From assembly GCA_045576675.1 (NCBI GenBank), contig JAZNGX010000096.1, positions 1 to 22,819 on the forward strand: a stretch of 22,819 nucleotides of DNA, written 5' to 3'. Positions within the stretch are counted from its first letter, which is position 1. Each line of letters begins with the position of its first letter. The notes below the pieces were generated by a model. The model made no database searches and was not told where the DNA came from. It was given only the letters and a program-made list of their open reading frames with translations. Below are positions 6,319 through 13,706 of the stretch, piece by piece. A program made the translations under genes and the position numbers. Origin of the DNA: JAZNGX01 sp045576675 (lineage in GTDB: Bacteria; Bacillota; Clostridia; Monoglobales; Firm-18).

Positions 6319-6413
6319 TGGGAAAATATGCAGCTAACACAAGTGTATCGAGCGAGTTATCGAGGCTTGAAAAAATAGAAACGGACGGTAAAGCAGAAAA
6401 CAAAAACGGTTAG
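6318..6413 (+). pseudogene. Truncated remnant of a conserved phage protein (31 aa)
   Basis: ATG 6318 overlaps the previous stop by one base (TAATG), behind gaggcggtgagggg-type purines. It begins MGKYAANTSVSSELSR, which resembles the opening of a common Clostridia phage protein (KYAxNTSVSSExSRxEIExTL) that is normally around 140-150 aa. Here the similarity ends after about 15 residues, and the frame runs into EKIETDGKAENKNG and stops at 6411-6413. The body of the gene seems to have been deleted, leaving a short leader-like ORF just ahead of the late regulator. The family match is from memory. Confidence 0.5.
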
Positions 6414-6425
6414 AGAGGTGATGTG

Positions 6426-6827
6426 ATGACCGCAAAAGAATGGCTGAGTAGAGGCTTTTATCTAAACAAAGAGATAATGTTGATTGAAAAAGAGTTGGAA
6501 ACTGCTGAAACTTTAGCTACAGGAACAGTAAAGAGCGTTGGCGGTGAAATAATACAATCCGGTGCAGAAAACTCAACAGAACGTAATTTTGTTCGTTGTG
6601 CAGAATATGCCCTTTCGCTAAAAAGACACAGAGCAGAGTTGATAACAATCAAGAACGAAATCTTTAACGCTATTTCAAAAGTTGACAATTCGACCCTTAG
6701 AACATTATTGTTTGCAAGGTATATCAATTTTGAAACATGGGAAAAGATAGCTGCAGATTTGGAATTTAGCGTAGTACATATTTACAGGTTACACGGAAAA
6801 GCATTAAAGTGTGTAAAAATAGATTGA
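6426..6827 (+). CDS. ArpU/DUF1492-like late transcription regulator
   Basis: ATG 6426 behind AGAGAGGTGAT (a GTG at 6423 is also in frame); 133 aa. Residues 1-85 are coiled-coil-like helices, and residues 88-128 (TLRTLLFARYINFETWEKIAADLEFSVVHIYRLHGKALK) form a sigma-70 region-4-like helix-turn-helix, the hallmark of the ArpU/RinA/DUF1492 regulators found immediately before terminase genes. Such proteins are known or believed to switch on late structural genes. The promoter-terminator pair and terS lie directly downstream, so they are its likely target. Confidence in the regulator class is high; the exact mechanism (activator or antiterminator) is not visible. Confidence 0.85.
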   Translation: MTAKEWLSRGFYLNKEIMLIEKELETAETLATGTVKSVGGEIIQSGAENSTERNFVRCAEYALSLKRHRAELITIKNEIFNAISKVDNSTLRTLLFARYINFETWEKIAADLEFSVVHIYRLHGKALKCVKID

Positions 6828-6837
6828 TAAGATGTTA

Positions 6838-6867
6838 TTGAATGTTATGTTGTCACTGTGTTAAAAT
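6838..6867 (+). promoter_or_regulatory. Putative late promoter upstream of the terminase operon
   Basis: TTGAAT at 6838-6843 and TAAAAT at 6862-6867 are separated by 18 bases, with TGT just before the -10 (extended -10). It lies in the short gap between the late regulator and the packaging genes. A transcript would start near 6874. Confidence 0.6.
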
Positions 6868-6884
6868 AGTATCATCGAAATAGG

Positions 6885-6914
6885 AGCAATCCCAATCAAC
6901 CGGGGTTGCTTTTT
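6885..6914 (+). terminator. Intrinsic terminator before the packaging operon
   Basis: A 9-bp stem AGCAATCCC (6885-6893) pairs with GGGGTTGCT (6902-6910) with one T-G pair and an 8-base loop, followed by five T. It sits only about 11 bases after the expected start of the 6838-6867 promoter, so it would cut that transcript at about 40 nt unless read-through is enabled. The tail continues CT-ATGCCC. Confidence 0.8.
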
Positions 6915-6939
6915 CTATGCCCGAAAAGAAGGGAACGTT

Positions 6940-7116
6940 ATGAAAAATGAGTTAATATTGACGTTATGTTATTACTGCAAGGCAATACTTGCAGAAAATA
7001 ATAAATTAATAAAGCAAAACGATATTAAGTATCCGTGCGACATTTGCAAGCGTATGGGATTTGAATACAAAGTAACGAAGTTGAGAGGTGGTGGAAGTTG
7101 TCGGCAAAAAAATTAA
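6940..7116 (+). CDS. Small zinc-ribbon protein before terS (58 aa)
   Basis: ATG 6940 has AGAAGGGA about 6 bases upstream; the stop is at 7114-7116. The protein contains CYYCKAIL (C10, C13) and PCDICKRMGF (C33, C36), one four-cysteine zinc knuckle, with a helical segment between. Small proteins of this type are common at the left end of phage packaging modules and may be late-expressed. It overlaps terS by 19 bases. No specific role is known. Confidence 0.7.
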   Translation: MKNELILTLCYYCKAILAENNKLIKQNDIKYPCDICKRMGFEYKVTKLRGGGSCRQKN

Positions 7117-7499
7117 CTGATAAGCAAATAAAACAAATTGTTGCCGAGAGAGCAGAAGGTAAAAGCTATTCATTTATTGCAAAAAAGTATTCTGTGTCAC
7201 CAAACACTGTGAAAAATTACTGTAAGTTAAACAAAGAGTTTGCGGAAATTTGCGACATAAAAAAAGCCGAGAACGCAAAAAACGTTCTTGAACACATGGA
7301 AAATAAAGCAGAGCTTGTTTGTGACATTATGGATAAGTGTTTAACAGAGCTTGCGGATCCGGACAGACTCAGCGATAGTTCAACACGTGAAATTGCAGTA
7401 GCACTTGGAATAATAATAGATAAATTCACGCAGGTCGGTAAAAATGACGAAATCAAAAAGCTTGATGAAGTTCTTGGCAAGATAGAAGGTAATATATAA
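7098..7499 (+). CDS. terS: Terminase small subunit
   Basis: The likely start is TTG 7098, preceded by gagaggtggtggaag; 133 aa. Residues 1-45 (KLTDKQIKQIVAERAEGKSYSFIAKKYSVSPNTVKNYCKL) form a helix-turn-helix that recognises the phage packaging site. The remainder is helical and probably drives ring oligomerisation (ELVCDIMDKCLTELA, TREIAVALGIIIDKFTQV). It stops exactly one base before the ATG of the large subunit, the usual arrangement. TerS binds pac/cos DNA and hands it to the motor. Confidence 0.88.
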   Translation: MSAKKLTDKQIKQIVAERAEGKSYSFIAKKYSVSPNTVKNYCKLNKEFAEICDIKKAENAKNVLEHMENKAELVCDIMDKCLTELADPDRLSDSSTREIAVALGIIIDKFTQVGKNDEIKKLDEVLGKIEGNI

Positions 7500-8708
7500 A
7501 TGGCATTTTCAAAAAAACAAACAGAGTTTCTTTATAACGCTACGCATCGTTGGAATATAAAATCAGGTGCGACACGTTCAGGTAAAACATATCTTGATTA
7601 TTTTGTTATTCCCAAGCGTATCAGAGCTGTTAGCGGTTATGATGGACTGACGGTTATACTTGGCAATACAAAAAGCACATTGCAGCGTAACGTTATTGAG
7701 CCTTTGCAAAAAATATGGGGTGTGTCGTTAGTGTCAGATATTAAAGCTGACAATACCGCCTATATGTTTGGTGAGAAGGTGCATTGTCTTGGTGCTGATA
7801 AAATAAGTCAGGTTGACCGTTTGCGAGGTTCAAGTATAAAGTATTGCTACGGTGACGAGGTTGTAACGTGGCACGAAGATGTGTTTAATATGCTTAAATC
7901 ACGTCTTGATAAGGAGTACAGCAAATTTGACGGAACGTGTAATCCCGAGCATCCTCAACACTGGTTTAAAAAATTTATTGACAGCGATGCGGATATATAC
8001 CTGCAGGAATATACACTTGACGACAATCCGTTTTTATCGGAAGTTGTAAAAGAAAATATAAAACAAGAATACCGTGGGAGTATATTTTGGGACAGATATG
8101 TGCTTGGCAAGTGGGTCAATGCGGAGGGGCTTATTTATCAACTGCTTGCGGACAATCCAAAGCAGTATGTTATTGAAAAAGATGCTTTGCCTGATATGCA
8201 CGATTACAATATCGGCATAGACTTCGGCGGCAATAAATCAGGACACGCAATTGTGCTGAGTGCAATTGGTACAGATGGTTGTTTATACTTCCTCAAAACA
8301 GATTACCGAAAGGCAAGCGGAACAAAAGCAGAAGATGTAATTAATTGGTGTGTAAGAAAGTGTGACGAGTTTTACGAAGAATATCCGTACTTTTTTGATG
8401 TTTATCCTGACAGTGCGGAGCAGACTTTGAAAAACTCTATTGAAAGCAAATCAAGGTTTAATGTTTACAACAGCATAAAAGCACCAATAATTGACCGAAT
8501 ACGTTTGATTAACAAACTTTTAGCAACTGACCGTGTGAAGTTTGTTGATGGTGAATGCGATGAGCTTATAAAAGCATTTTCGGAAGCTTTGTGGGACAGC
8601 AAATCACTTGAAGATAAGCGGCTGGACAACGGGACATTCAACAACGACATAATTGACGCAGCGGAATACAGCTTTACATACAATATGGGTTACTTTGAAA
8701 GGAGTTAG
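7500..8708 (+). CDS. terL: Terminase large subunit (PBSX-type)
   Basis: A 402-aa packaging motor. The ATPase has Walker A GATRSGKT (residues 23-30) and Walker B IKYCYGDE (D119, E120 as catalytic pair), followed by the coupling motif near GTCNPEHP. The C-terminal nuclease of RNase H fold begins at YNIGIDFGGNKSGHA with the metal ligand D241, and ends with the conserved NDIIDAAEYS. The arrangement and the 'WNIKSGATRSGKT' start match PBSX-family terminases. It pumps DNA into the prohead and cuts it at the end of packaging. It is compact but lacks no expected motif. The portal gene follows after two bases. Confidence 0.96.
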   Translation: MAFSKKQTEFLYNATHRWNIKSGATRSGKTYLDYFVIPKRIRAVSGYDGLTVILGNTKSTLQRNVIEPLQKIWGVSLVSDIKADNTAYMFGEKVHCLGADKISQVDRLRGSSIKYCYGDEVVTWHEDVFNMLKSRLDKEYSKFDGTCNPEHPQHWFKKFIDSDADIYLQEYTLDDNPFLSEVVKENIKQEYRGSIFWDRYVLGKWVNAEGLIYQLLADNPKQYVIEKDALPDMHDYNIGIDFGGNKSGHAIVLSAIGTDGCLYFLKTDYRKASGTKAEDVINWCVRKCDEFYEEYPYFFDVYPDSAEQTLKNSIESKSRFNVYNSIKAPIIDRIRLINKLLATDRVKFVDGECDELIKAFSEALWDSKSLEDKRLDNGTFNNDIIDAAEYSFTYNMGYFERS

Positions 8709-8710
8709 AA

Positions 8711-10021
8711 ATGTTTAAAGAGTTTTTGGAATATATAAAGCGGTTATTTAATATCAAAAGAACCGTCACAAGCGACAAGCAACAGACAGATAATCAGACG
8801 TATGATGATGAATATCTGAATATTGCCGATATTAACTTTACTGCAATATTTGCGAACAAGCTTGCAACAATGTCACTTGCCGACAGCACATGTGAAATTC
8901 AGGCTGATAACAAGCGTGCAGAACTGCTTAACGAAGCTTTGTCAGCTGTATGGAATAAAATTAAAAAAATCGTTTCTTCGGCTCTTGCGGTAGGTGGTTG
9001 TATTATTGTACCGTATGTAAAAGACGGTAAAATATTATTTAATACTTTAAAGCAAAACAGGCTGATTATTAACAGCCGTGACGGCGAAAAGATAACAAAC
9101 GCAACAGTGCTTGCTGACAGTATGACGATAAACAACAACGTTTATTACAGATTTGTCAATTATTCGATTGAGGGGAATACCCTTTACATAACAAACCGTA
9201 CAACTACAAAATACGGCTCGCCTGCAACGATAGACGAGTGGAAGGATATTCCCGACACTGCAATTTCAAATGTTGACCGTGTACTGTTTGGCTTCATAAA
9301 ATCACCTGTCGACAATCGAAAAAACGCTGATGAATACGGAGTGCCTATTACTTATGGTTGTGAAAAAATCAAAAAAGACATTATGGAATGTCTTGAACAG
9401 ATAAGGGATGAATTTAAGCTTAAGGTCGTGAGGTTGCAGGTTGATGATAGAACGCTTGACAAGGATCCAAAAACAGGCAATACAATTCTTAAAGACAAAT
9501 TATTTTTAGCCGGCAAATCAGATGACGGTAACTTATTTAACGTGTTTGACCCTGAAATTCGTGACAACTCATATCATGCAAGGCTTGATAAGCTGTTTGA
9601 ATTGTTTGAAAAGCAGGTAGGTACAAGCAGAGGCATATTAACAACACCCGAAACACAAGGTGCAACAGCAACCGAAATAAAGGCGGCTATTGCTGATACG
9701 TTCGCAATAGTAACAGACATAAGAAAAGCGGTTGAAAGCGGTTTGCGTGATTTCGCTTATGCATGTGACGTGTTGGCTAATTATTATAATCTTACACCTG
9801 CAGGCGAATATGAAATAGATTTTAATTGGTCATATTCCATGATTGAGAGTTCAACTGAAACCTGGCAACAGATGAAAGATTTGCAAAGTAAGGGTGGTCT
9901 TAGCAAAGCCGAACTAAGAGCTTGGCAGACTGGTGAAAGCTTGGAAGATGCACAAAAAGCCATTGATGAAATAGCAAAGAACGAGCCTACTATGACAACG
10001 ATTTTGGGAATGAGTGAGTAA
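8711..10021 (+). CDS. Phage portal protein
   Basis: A 436-aa protein with an AGGAG site upstream (aaaggagttagaaatg). It has the SPP1-gp6/PBSX-type portal features: an N-terminal helical arm, DDEYLNIADINFTAIFANKLATM, a strand-rich wing (IIVPYVKDGKILFNTLK), the long EQIRDEFKLKVVRLQVDD segment, GTSRGILTTPETQGATATEIKAA (an almost invariant portal motif) and a C-terminal channel/crown helix. It forms the dodecameric vertex through which DNA enters and to which the tail attaches. It overlaps or abuts the minor capsid gene at 10014-10023. Confidence 0.93.
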   Translation: MFKEFLEYIKRLFNIKRTVTSDKQQTDNQTYDDEYLNIADINFTAIFANKLATMSLADSTCEIQADNKRAELLNEALSAVWNKIKKIVSSALAVGGCIIVPYVKDGKILFNTLKQNRLIINSRDGEKITNATVLADSMTINNNVYYRFVNYSIEGNTLYITNRTTTKYGSPATIDEWKDIPDTAISNVDRVLFGFIKSPVDNRKNADEYGVPITYGCEKIKKDIMECLEQIRDEFKLKVVRLQVDDRTLDKDPKTGNTILKDKLFLAGKSDDGNLFNVFDPEIRDNSYHARLDKLFELFEKQVGTSRGILTTPETQGATATEIKAAIADTFAIVTDIRKAVESGLRDFAYACDVLANYYNLTPAGEYEIDFNWSYSMIESSTETWQQMKDLQSKGGLSKAELRAWQTGESLEDAQKAIDEIAKNEPTMTTILGMSE

Positions 10022-10022
10022 T

Positions 10023-11705
10023 ATGCTTAACGAAAATCAGATTGAATTATTGCCTGAGAGAATATATCAAAGGCTTAATGCAATTAATACTGAATATCTT
10101 GAAAGCATAGGCGAGGTTATAAAAGAAATTGGCGAGTTGCGGCCATCTGATGTTCACAAGTTACAGCAGATGTATAGATATGGCTCAAAAGTTGATGATA
10201 TTGTTAATAAGCTTGCAAAGACAAGTGAAAAAAACATTGCAGAAATATACGAAATATTTGATATTGTTGCAAAAGAAAATTATAACTACTCAAAACCGTT
10301 TTACGAAGCGAAGGGCAAAAAGTTCATTCCGTATGAAGAAAATGAGAGCTTGCAGAAATATGTCAAATCCCTTGCAAAGCAAACTGTTGGCGAATATATT
10401 AATTTAACGCAGCACACGGCTTTTGCAGTGTTTGACAAAGGTGATTCCATTGCACCGTTGTTTGAGGCTAACAAAAACAAGGTTGCAACCTCACTGTCAG
10501 ATACATATACTAAAGTTATTGATTATGCGGTGATCAAAGTGCAGACAGGTGTGACGGATTATAACTTTGCTATGCGTGAGGTTATAAAAGCAATGGCAGA
10601 CAGCGGCATCCGTACAGTAGATTATGCGACAGGGTATTCAAGAAGATTGGATACGGCCGTAAGACAAAATGTATTGTGGGGCATAAAGCAATGCAATCAA
10701 AACACAGCTGACAAAATCGGCGAGGATTTCGGTTCAGACGGATACGAAATAAGCTATCATTCACACCCACGACCTTCACATGAAGAAATGGGCGGTAAGC
10801 AATATGCAAAAGGTGAGGGAAGGACAGTAAAAGGTGTGTATTATCCATCTTTTGAAAAAGAGGCTGAGCCGCTTTTGAATGAATACAACTGCCTGCATTT
10901 TAAGTTTTCTGTTTTGCTTGGAATTTCACAGCCTGCATACAGTGAAGAACAACTTGAACAGTTAAAGGCTGATGATAAGCAGACTTTTGAATTTGAAGGC
11001 AAAGAATATACCAAGTATGAGGCTTCACAACTGCAAAGAAAGATTGAAACTGAGGTACGGCATCAAAAGGACCGTGCAGTTATAGCAAAAGCGGCAGAAA
11101 ATGATGATTTAAGGCGTGAGGTACAGAGCAGAATCAATCTGCTTACAAGCAAATATGCTAAGCTGTCACAGGCTTCGGGTCTTCCTACAAAAATGGAGCG
11201 TATGCAGGTTAAGGGATTCAGGAGTGTTAAGGCGAAAACTATTGACAAATCTGTTGAAAGTGGTATAATTAAATCAGGAAGTGAAGTAATGTACCGTAAA
11301 GCAAAAGTGGACAAGATAGAACAAATGCCAAAGAAACAGCTTAGAAGAATAGTTAAGTCATTTAAAGCAAAGGGCGGAAGTATTCAGTTTAGTGAAGAAA
11401 TTGACAGATATCTTGAAAGTAAAAGTGCTGAAGCGATTACATATAATGCTCAAACAATTTTGATAAAAACAAATGCCGGAAGAGCGAGCGTGTTTGAAGA
11501 ATTGATACATGCAACACAGTACAAAAACGGCGAAAATGATGGCAGTTATTTGAAACGTTTGGAATGTGAGATAGAAGCTCAAAAGAAATTATTACGCAAT
11601 AGTAAGGCTTATAAACTGACAGAAAAAGAAATTCAGCAAACTAAAGAAGCTTTAGTTTCGTATGAAAGAGAATTAAAAACATATAATAAAACAGGAGGTG
11701 TATGA
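10023..11705 (+). CDS. Minor capsid protein with toxin-like C-terminal extension
   Basis: ATG 10023 (MLNENQIELLP, the usual family start) is chosen over GTG 10014; 560 aa. Residues 1-400 are a phage minor capsid protein of the A118/SPP1-gp7 class, including the conserved YHSHPRPSHEEMGGKQY block (244-260) and NCLHFKFSVLLGI. Such proteins sit inside the head and may be ejected with DNA. Residues about 425-560 are an added domain: IVKSFKAKGGSIQFSEEI, AQTILIKTNAG, then SVFEELIHATQYKNG (E492, E493, H496, Q499) and ECEIEAQKKLL (E514, E516, E518). The E-E-x-x-H-x-x-Q plus later E--EA pattern is like zincin-type polymorphic-toxin domains, though the first His of HExxH is a Glu here. A promoter-like sequence lies exactly at the domain boundary (11242-11269), and a small gene follows after one base. 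Confidence 0.82.
   Translation: MLNENQIELLPERIYQRLNAINTEYLESIGEVIKEIGELRPSDVHKLQQMYRYGSKVDDIVNKLAKTSEKNIAEIYEIFDIVAKENYNYSKPFYEAKGKKFIPYEENESLQKYVKSLAKQTVGEYINLTQHTAFAVFDKGDSIAPLFEANKNKVATSLSDTYTKVIDYAVIKVQTGVTDYNFAMREVIKAMADSGIRTVDYATGYSRRLDTAVRQNVLWGIKQCNQNTADKIGEDFGSDGYEISYHSHPRPSHEEMGGKQYAKGEGRTVKGVYYPSFEKEAEPLLNEYNCLHFKFSVLLGISQPAYSEEQLEQLKADDKQTFEFEGKEYTKYEASQLQRKIETEVRHQKDRAVIAKAAENDDLRREVQSRINLLTSKYAKLSQASGLPTKMERMQVKGFRSVKAKTIDKSVESGIIKSGSEVMYRKAKVDKIEQMPKKQLRRIVKSFKAKGGSIQFSEEIDRYLESKSAEAITYNAQTILIKTNAGRASVFEELIHATQYKNGENDGSYLKRLECEIEAQKKLLRNSKAYKLTEKEIQQTKEALVSYERELKTYNKTGGV
11242..11269 (+). promoter_or_regulatory. Near-perfect sigma-A promoter inside the minor capsid gene
   Basis: TTGACA (11242-11247), a 16-base spacer, TATAAT (11264-11269), with TGG before the -10 (extended -10). 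It codes for IDKSVESGII at residues 407-416, the seam between the capsid domain and the toxin-like extension. Downstream, aggaagtgaagta precedes an in-frame ATG at 11289, which could start a free 138-residue copy of the extension. Confidence 0.75.
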
Positions 11706-11706
11706 T

Positions 11707-11940
11707 ATGTTTAAGGTTATTGATAAATTTGAAATTGGTATGAATTTGTCTGTTACTTTTGAGGGCATTTGCGAAGGCTTAAAAAATGGCAGTAAATTAA
11801 AAACGGAAAACGGAAACGAATGTACGGTGATTTCAGTAGGTATGACCAGATACAACAATCCAAGTGACATATCAAAAAGCACTACAGTTTTATTATCGCC
11901 TTGTAATATTAGAACTGGCGATACATTGTATATAGCGTAA
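11707..11940 (+). CDS. Small beta-rich protein, candidate immunity protein
   Basis: ATG 11707, with GGAGG (11694-11698) placed inside the end of the minor capsid gene, one base after that gene's stop; 77 aa. Predicted mostly strands: FEIGMNLSVTFEGICEGL, SKLKTENGNECTVISVGMTRY, TTVLLSPCNIRTGDTLYIA. It could be a small barrel. It has no capsid or connector signature. Tight coupling behind a toxin-like domain is the standard place for a cognate immunity gene in phage-borne polymorphic toxins. It is followed by a structured RNA and terminator, so it ends its transcription unit. Function is inferred from context only. Confidence 0.6.
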   Translation: MFKVIDKFEIGMNLSVTFEGICEGLKNGSKLKTENGNECTVISVGMTRYNNPSDISKSTTVLLSPCNIRTGDTLYIA

Positions 11941-11960
11941 AAGGATTTTGAAGTAGAGAT

Positions 11961-12063
11961 TGTGCTGCTACACACCATTAGACTTTAATGGTCAAAAGAA
12001 ATGTGGGACAGGGCACACCCGCCAAAATGCCGAACTGAGGGATTGCTTATGCAGTCCCTTTTT
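11961..12063 (+). ncRNA. Structured RNA upstream of the gp20-type scaffold gene (GP20 RNA-motif candidate)
   Basis: The gap carries nested helices: TGTGC 11961-11965 with GCACA 12013-12017; CAC 11971-11973 with GTG 12003-12005; and ACCATTA 11974-11980 with TAATGGT 11986-11992 around a 5-base loop. After these come GGG-CACA-CCC (an alternative hairpin, 12011-12020) and the terminator at 12039-12063. Conserved RNA motifs named GP20-a and GP20-b have been described near phage gp20 genes; I recall this from published bioinformatic surveys. The assignment is unverified, but the location and structure fit. Confidence 0.55.
12039..12063 (+). terminator. Intrinsic terminator ending the minor capsid/immunity unit
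   Basis: An 8-bp stem GGGATTGC (12039-12046) with GCAGTCCC (12051-12058), one G-T pair, a TTAT loop and five T. It forms the 3' end of the RNA described at 11961. The tail continues A-ATACCC. Confidence 0.85.
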
Positions 12064-12084
12064 AATACCCAAATTTAATAAATC

Positions 12085-12117
12085 AAGCATTTACATTAAC
12101 GTGTAAGTGCTTTTTTT
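12085..12117 (+). terminator. Second intrinsic terminator, tandem with the first
   Basis: An 11-bp stem AAGCATTTACA (12085-12095) with TGTAAGTGCTT (12102-12112), a 6-base loop and a T run at 12111-12117, followed at once by ATGCCC. Two terminators within 80 bases in the middle of a head gene cluster would block late transcription unless antitermination acts. Confidence 0.85.
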
Positions 12118-12230
12118 ATGCCCCGAGCATTGGCACAAAAAGGCTTAAACTACCGCTTTTATTGGCGGAATACAAATAAAATGTGCAGAGGTAGGACTGG
12201 CTACCATAAAAGGAAAGCACGGAAGGAGAA
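12118..12230 (+). promoter_or_regulatory. Structured leader of the scaffold gene
   Basis: The frame is open here, but the region reads as RNA structure and not protein. Helices: CCGC 12153-12156 with GCGG 12165-12168; GTGC 12183-12186 with GCAC 12217-12220 enclosing GGTAG 12190-12194 / CTACC 12201-12205. The outer helix ends just before the scaffold ribosome site AAGGAGAA (12223-12229), so folding could influence scaffold translation. It may be the second of the two RNA motifs reported near gp20 genes, or part of the same element as 11961-12063. Confidence 0.45.
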
Positions 12231-12234
12231 ATGT

Positions 12235-12792
12235 ATGAAAGACATTCTAAAACAGTTGTTTGGTGAGGCAGTTACAGAAGATGTGTTAAAACAGTTTAAT
12301 GCAGAGCTTGGTAAAAAATTTGTTGCCAAAACCGACTACAACACAAAGCTTGAGGTTATAAAAAACCTTGAAAACGAAAAAGGAGAGTTTGAGAACAAAA
12401 TCAAAAGTTTAACCGATAAGGCAAAAACAGCTGATGATGTTCAAAAAGAGCTTGACGACCTTAAGGCAGACATCAAGAAAAAGGAAGATGCCGAAAAAGA
12501 AGCTGCCGAGGACAAGGCGTTAACCGAGGCTATAGTGGCTACATTTGGCGATAAGAAGTTTACATCAGACTATGTTCGTAACGGCATTATTGCTGATATA
12601 AAAACTGAGATAGCCAAGCCTGAGAACAAAGGTAAGGGTTACGCTGAAATTTTAGACGGTCTTACAAAGGATAAGCCGGGAATATTTGAAAATCCCAACA
12701 AGCCTGCCGATATGACAGGGATGGGGAATGTTGATACAAGTGTATCAGACGATATGGCGAGAGCGATAATGGGATTATCGCCCAAAAAATAA
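12235..12792 (+). CDS. Phage scaffold protein, GP20 family
   Basis: ATG 12235, with AAGGAGAA six bases upstream, gives 185 aa; an in-frame extension back to 12118 is rejected because it crosses the structured leader. MKDILKQLFGEAVTEDVLKQFNAELGKKFV is the characteristic opening of the Phage_GP20 'minor structural protein' family, which acts as prohead scaffold. Residues about 35-105 form a long Lys/Glu coiled coil (ENEKGEFENKIKSLTDKAK, DVQKELDDLKADIKKKEDA). The C-terminal part (GKGYAEILDGLTKDKPGIF, then DDMARAIMGLSPKK) likely docks to the capsid protein. It should guide capsid assembly and leave before or during packaging. Confidence 0.9.
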   Translation: MKDILKQLFGEAVTEDVLKQFNAELGKKFVAKTDYNTKLEVIKNLENEKGEFENKIKSLTDKAKTADDVQKELDDLKADIKKKEDAEKEAAEDKALTEAIVATFGDKKFTSDYVRNGIIADIKTEIAKPENKGKGYAEILDGLTKDKPGIFENPNKPADMTGMGNVDTSVSDDMARAIMGLSPKK

Positions 12793-12817
12793 TAATTTAT
12801 AAAGGAGTTTTGTTAAA

Positions 12818-13693
12818 ATGCCAAACGCAATTAATCTTTTTCAAAAGTATGTAGCTTTACTTGATGAAGTATATCAGGTAAACTCAAAAACATCAATACT
12901 TGATGGCGACAGTAATCTTGTTCAGATGGGAGCAAATGCAAATGAAATTGTAGTTCCCAAACTTTCAATGGATGGTCTTGCAGATTATTCAAGAAACAGC
13001 GGATATGTTGATGGTGACGTTAACCTTACATACGAAACAGTACAGTTTAACTTTGACCGTGGCAGAGCATTTTCTGTTGATGCTATGGACAACGAAGAAA
13101 CAGCAGGTATTGCTTTCGGTAAACTGTCTTCTGAATTTGTCAGAACAAAAGTTGTTCCTGAGCTTGATGCGTTCAGATTTGCTGTTTATTCGGGAGTGGA
13201 AGGTATTTCAAAAGTAGCTGCAGGCACAACGCTTTCTACAGGAACCGATGTTATTTCAGCTTTAAGAGCTGCAATTACTAAAATGGACGAAGATGAAGTT
13301 CCTATGGAAAACAGATATTTGTTTATTACACCTACTTTATACGGTTTAATACAGGATTTAGATACAATCAAATCTAAAGAAGTATTAAACAGATTTGCTG
13401 GGTTTGAACAGGTGCCGCAGACACGTTTCTACACAGCCATTAATCAGCTTGACGGTTCTTCGGACGGTGAGAAGGCTGGTGGTTATGTTAAGGCAGAAGC
13501 AGGCAAAGACATTAATTTTATGGTTATTCACAAACCTGCGGTTCTTCAGTATACAAAGCACGTTGTGAATAAGGTTATTAATCCGGCTGAAAATCAGCAT
13601 GCAGACGCTTGGAAGTTCCCGTACAGAGCATACGGTCTTGCAGATGCTTATGAGAACAAGACAGCAGGCATTTATCTGCATCATAAAGCGTAA
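12818..13693 (+). CDS. Major capsid protein
   Basis: ATG 12818 behind aaaggag; 291 aa, immediately after the scaffold gene. The sequence has the features of a compact HK97-fold capsid protein: an N-terminal arm (AINLFQKYVALLDEVYQVNSKTS), an E-loop-like strand pair (SRNSGYVDGDVNLTYETVQFNFDRGRAFSVD), a P-domain spine helix (FGKLSSEFVRTKVVPELDAFRFAVY) and a late A-domain strand segment (DINFMVIHKPAVLQYTKHVV, DAWKFPYRAYGLADAYENKTAGIYLH). No delta-domain is fused, in agreement with the separate scaffold. It builds the icosahedral shell. Confidence 0.9.
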   Translation: MPNAINLFQKYVALLDEVYQVNSKTSILDGDSNLVQMGANANEIVVPKLSMDGLADYSRNSGYVDGDVNLTYETVQFNFDRGRAFSVDAMDNEETAGIAFGKLSSEFVRTKVVPELDAFRFAVYSGVEGISKVAAGTTLSTGTDVISALRAAITKMDEDEVPMENRYLFITPTLYGLIQDLDTIKSKEVLNRFAGFEQVPQTRFYTAINQLDGSSDGEKAGGYVKAEAGKDINFMVIHKPAVLQYTKHVVNKVINPAENQHADAWKFPYRAYGLADAYENKTAGIYLHHKA

Positions 13694-13706
13694 AGGAGGC
13701 ATATAA

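Noticed and set aside
12118..12234. N-terminal extension of the scaffold protein
   Set aside because: The ATG lies in the terminator tail, the codons overlap RNA helices, and ATG 12235 has a proper ribosome site and the family's usual first residues.
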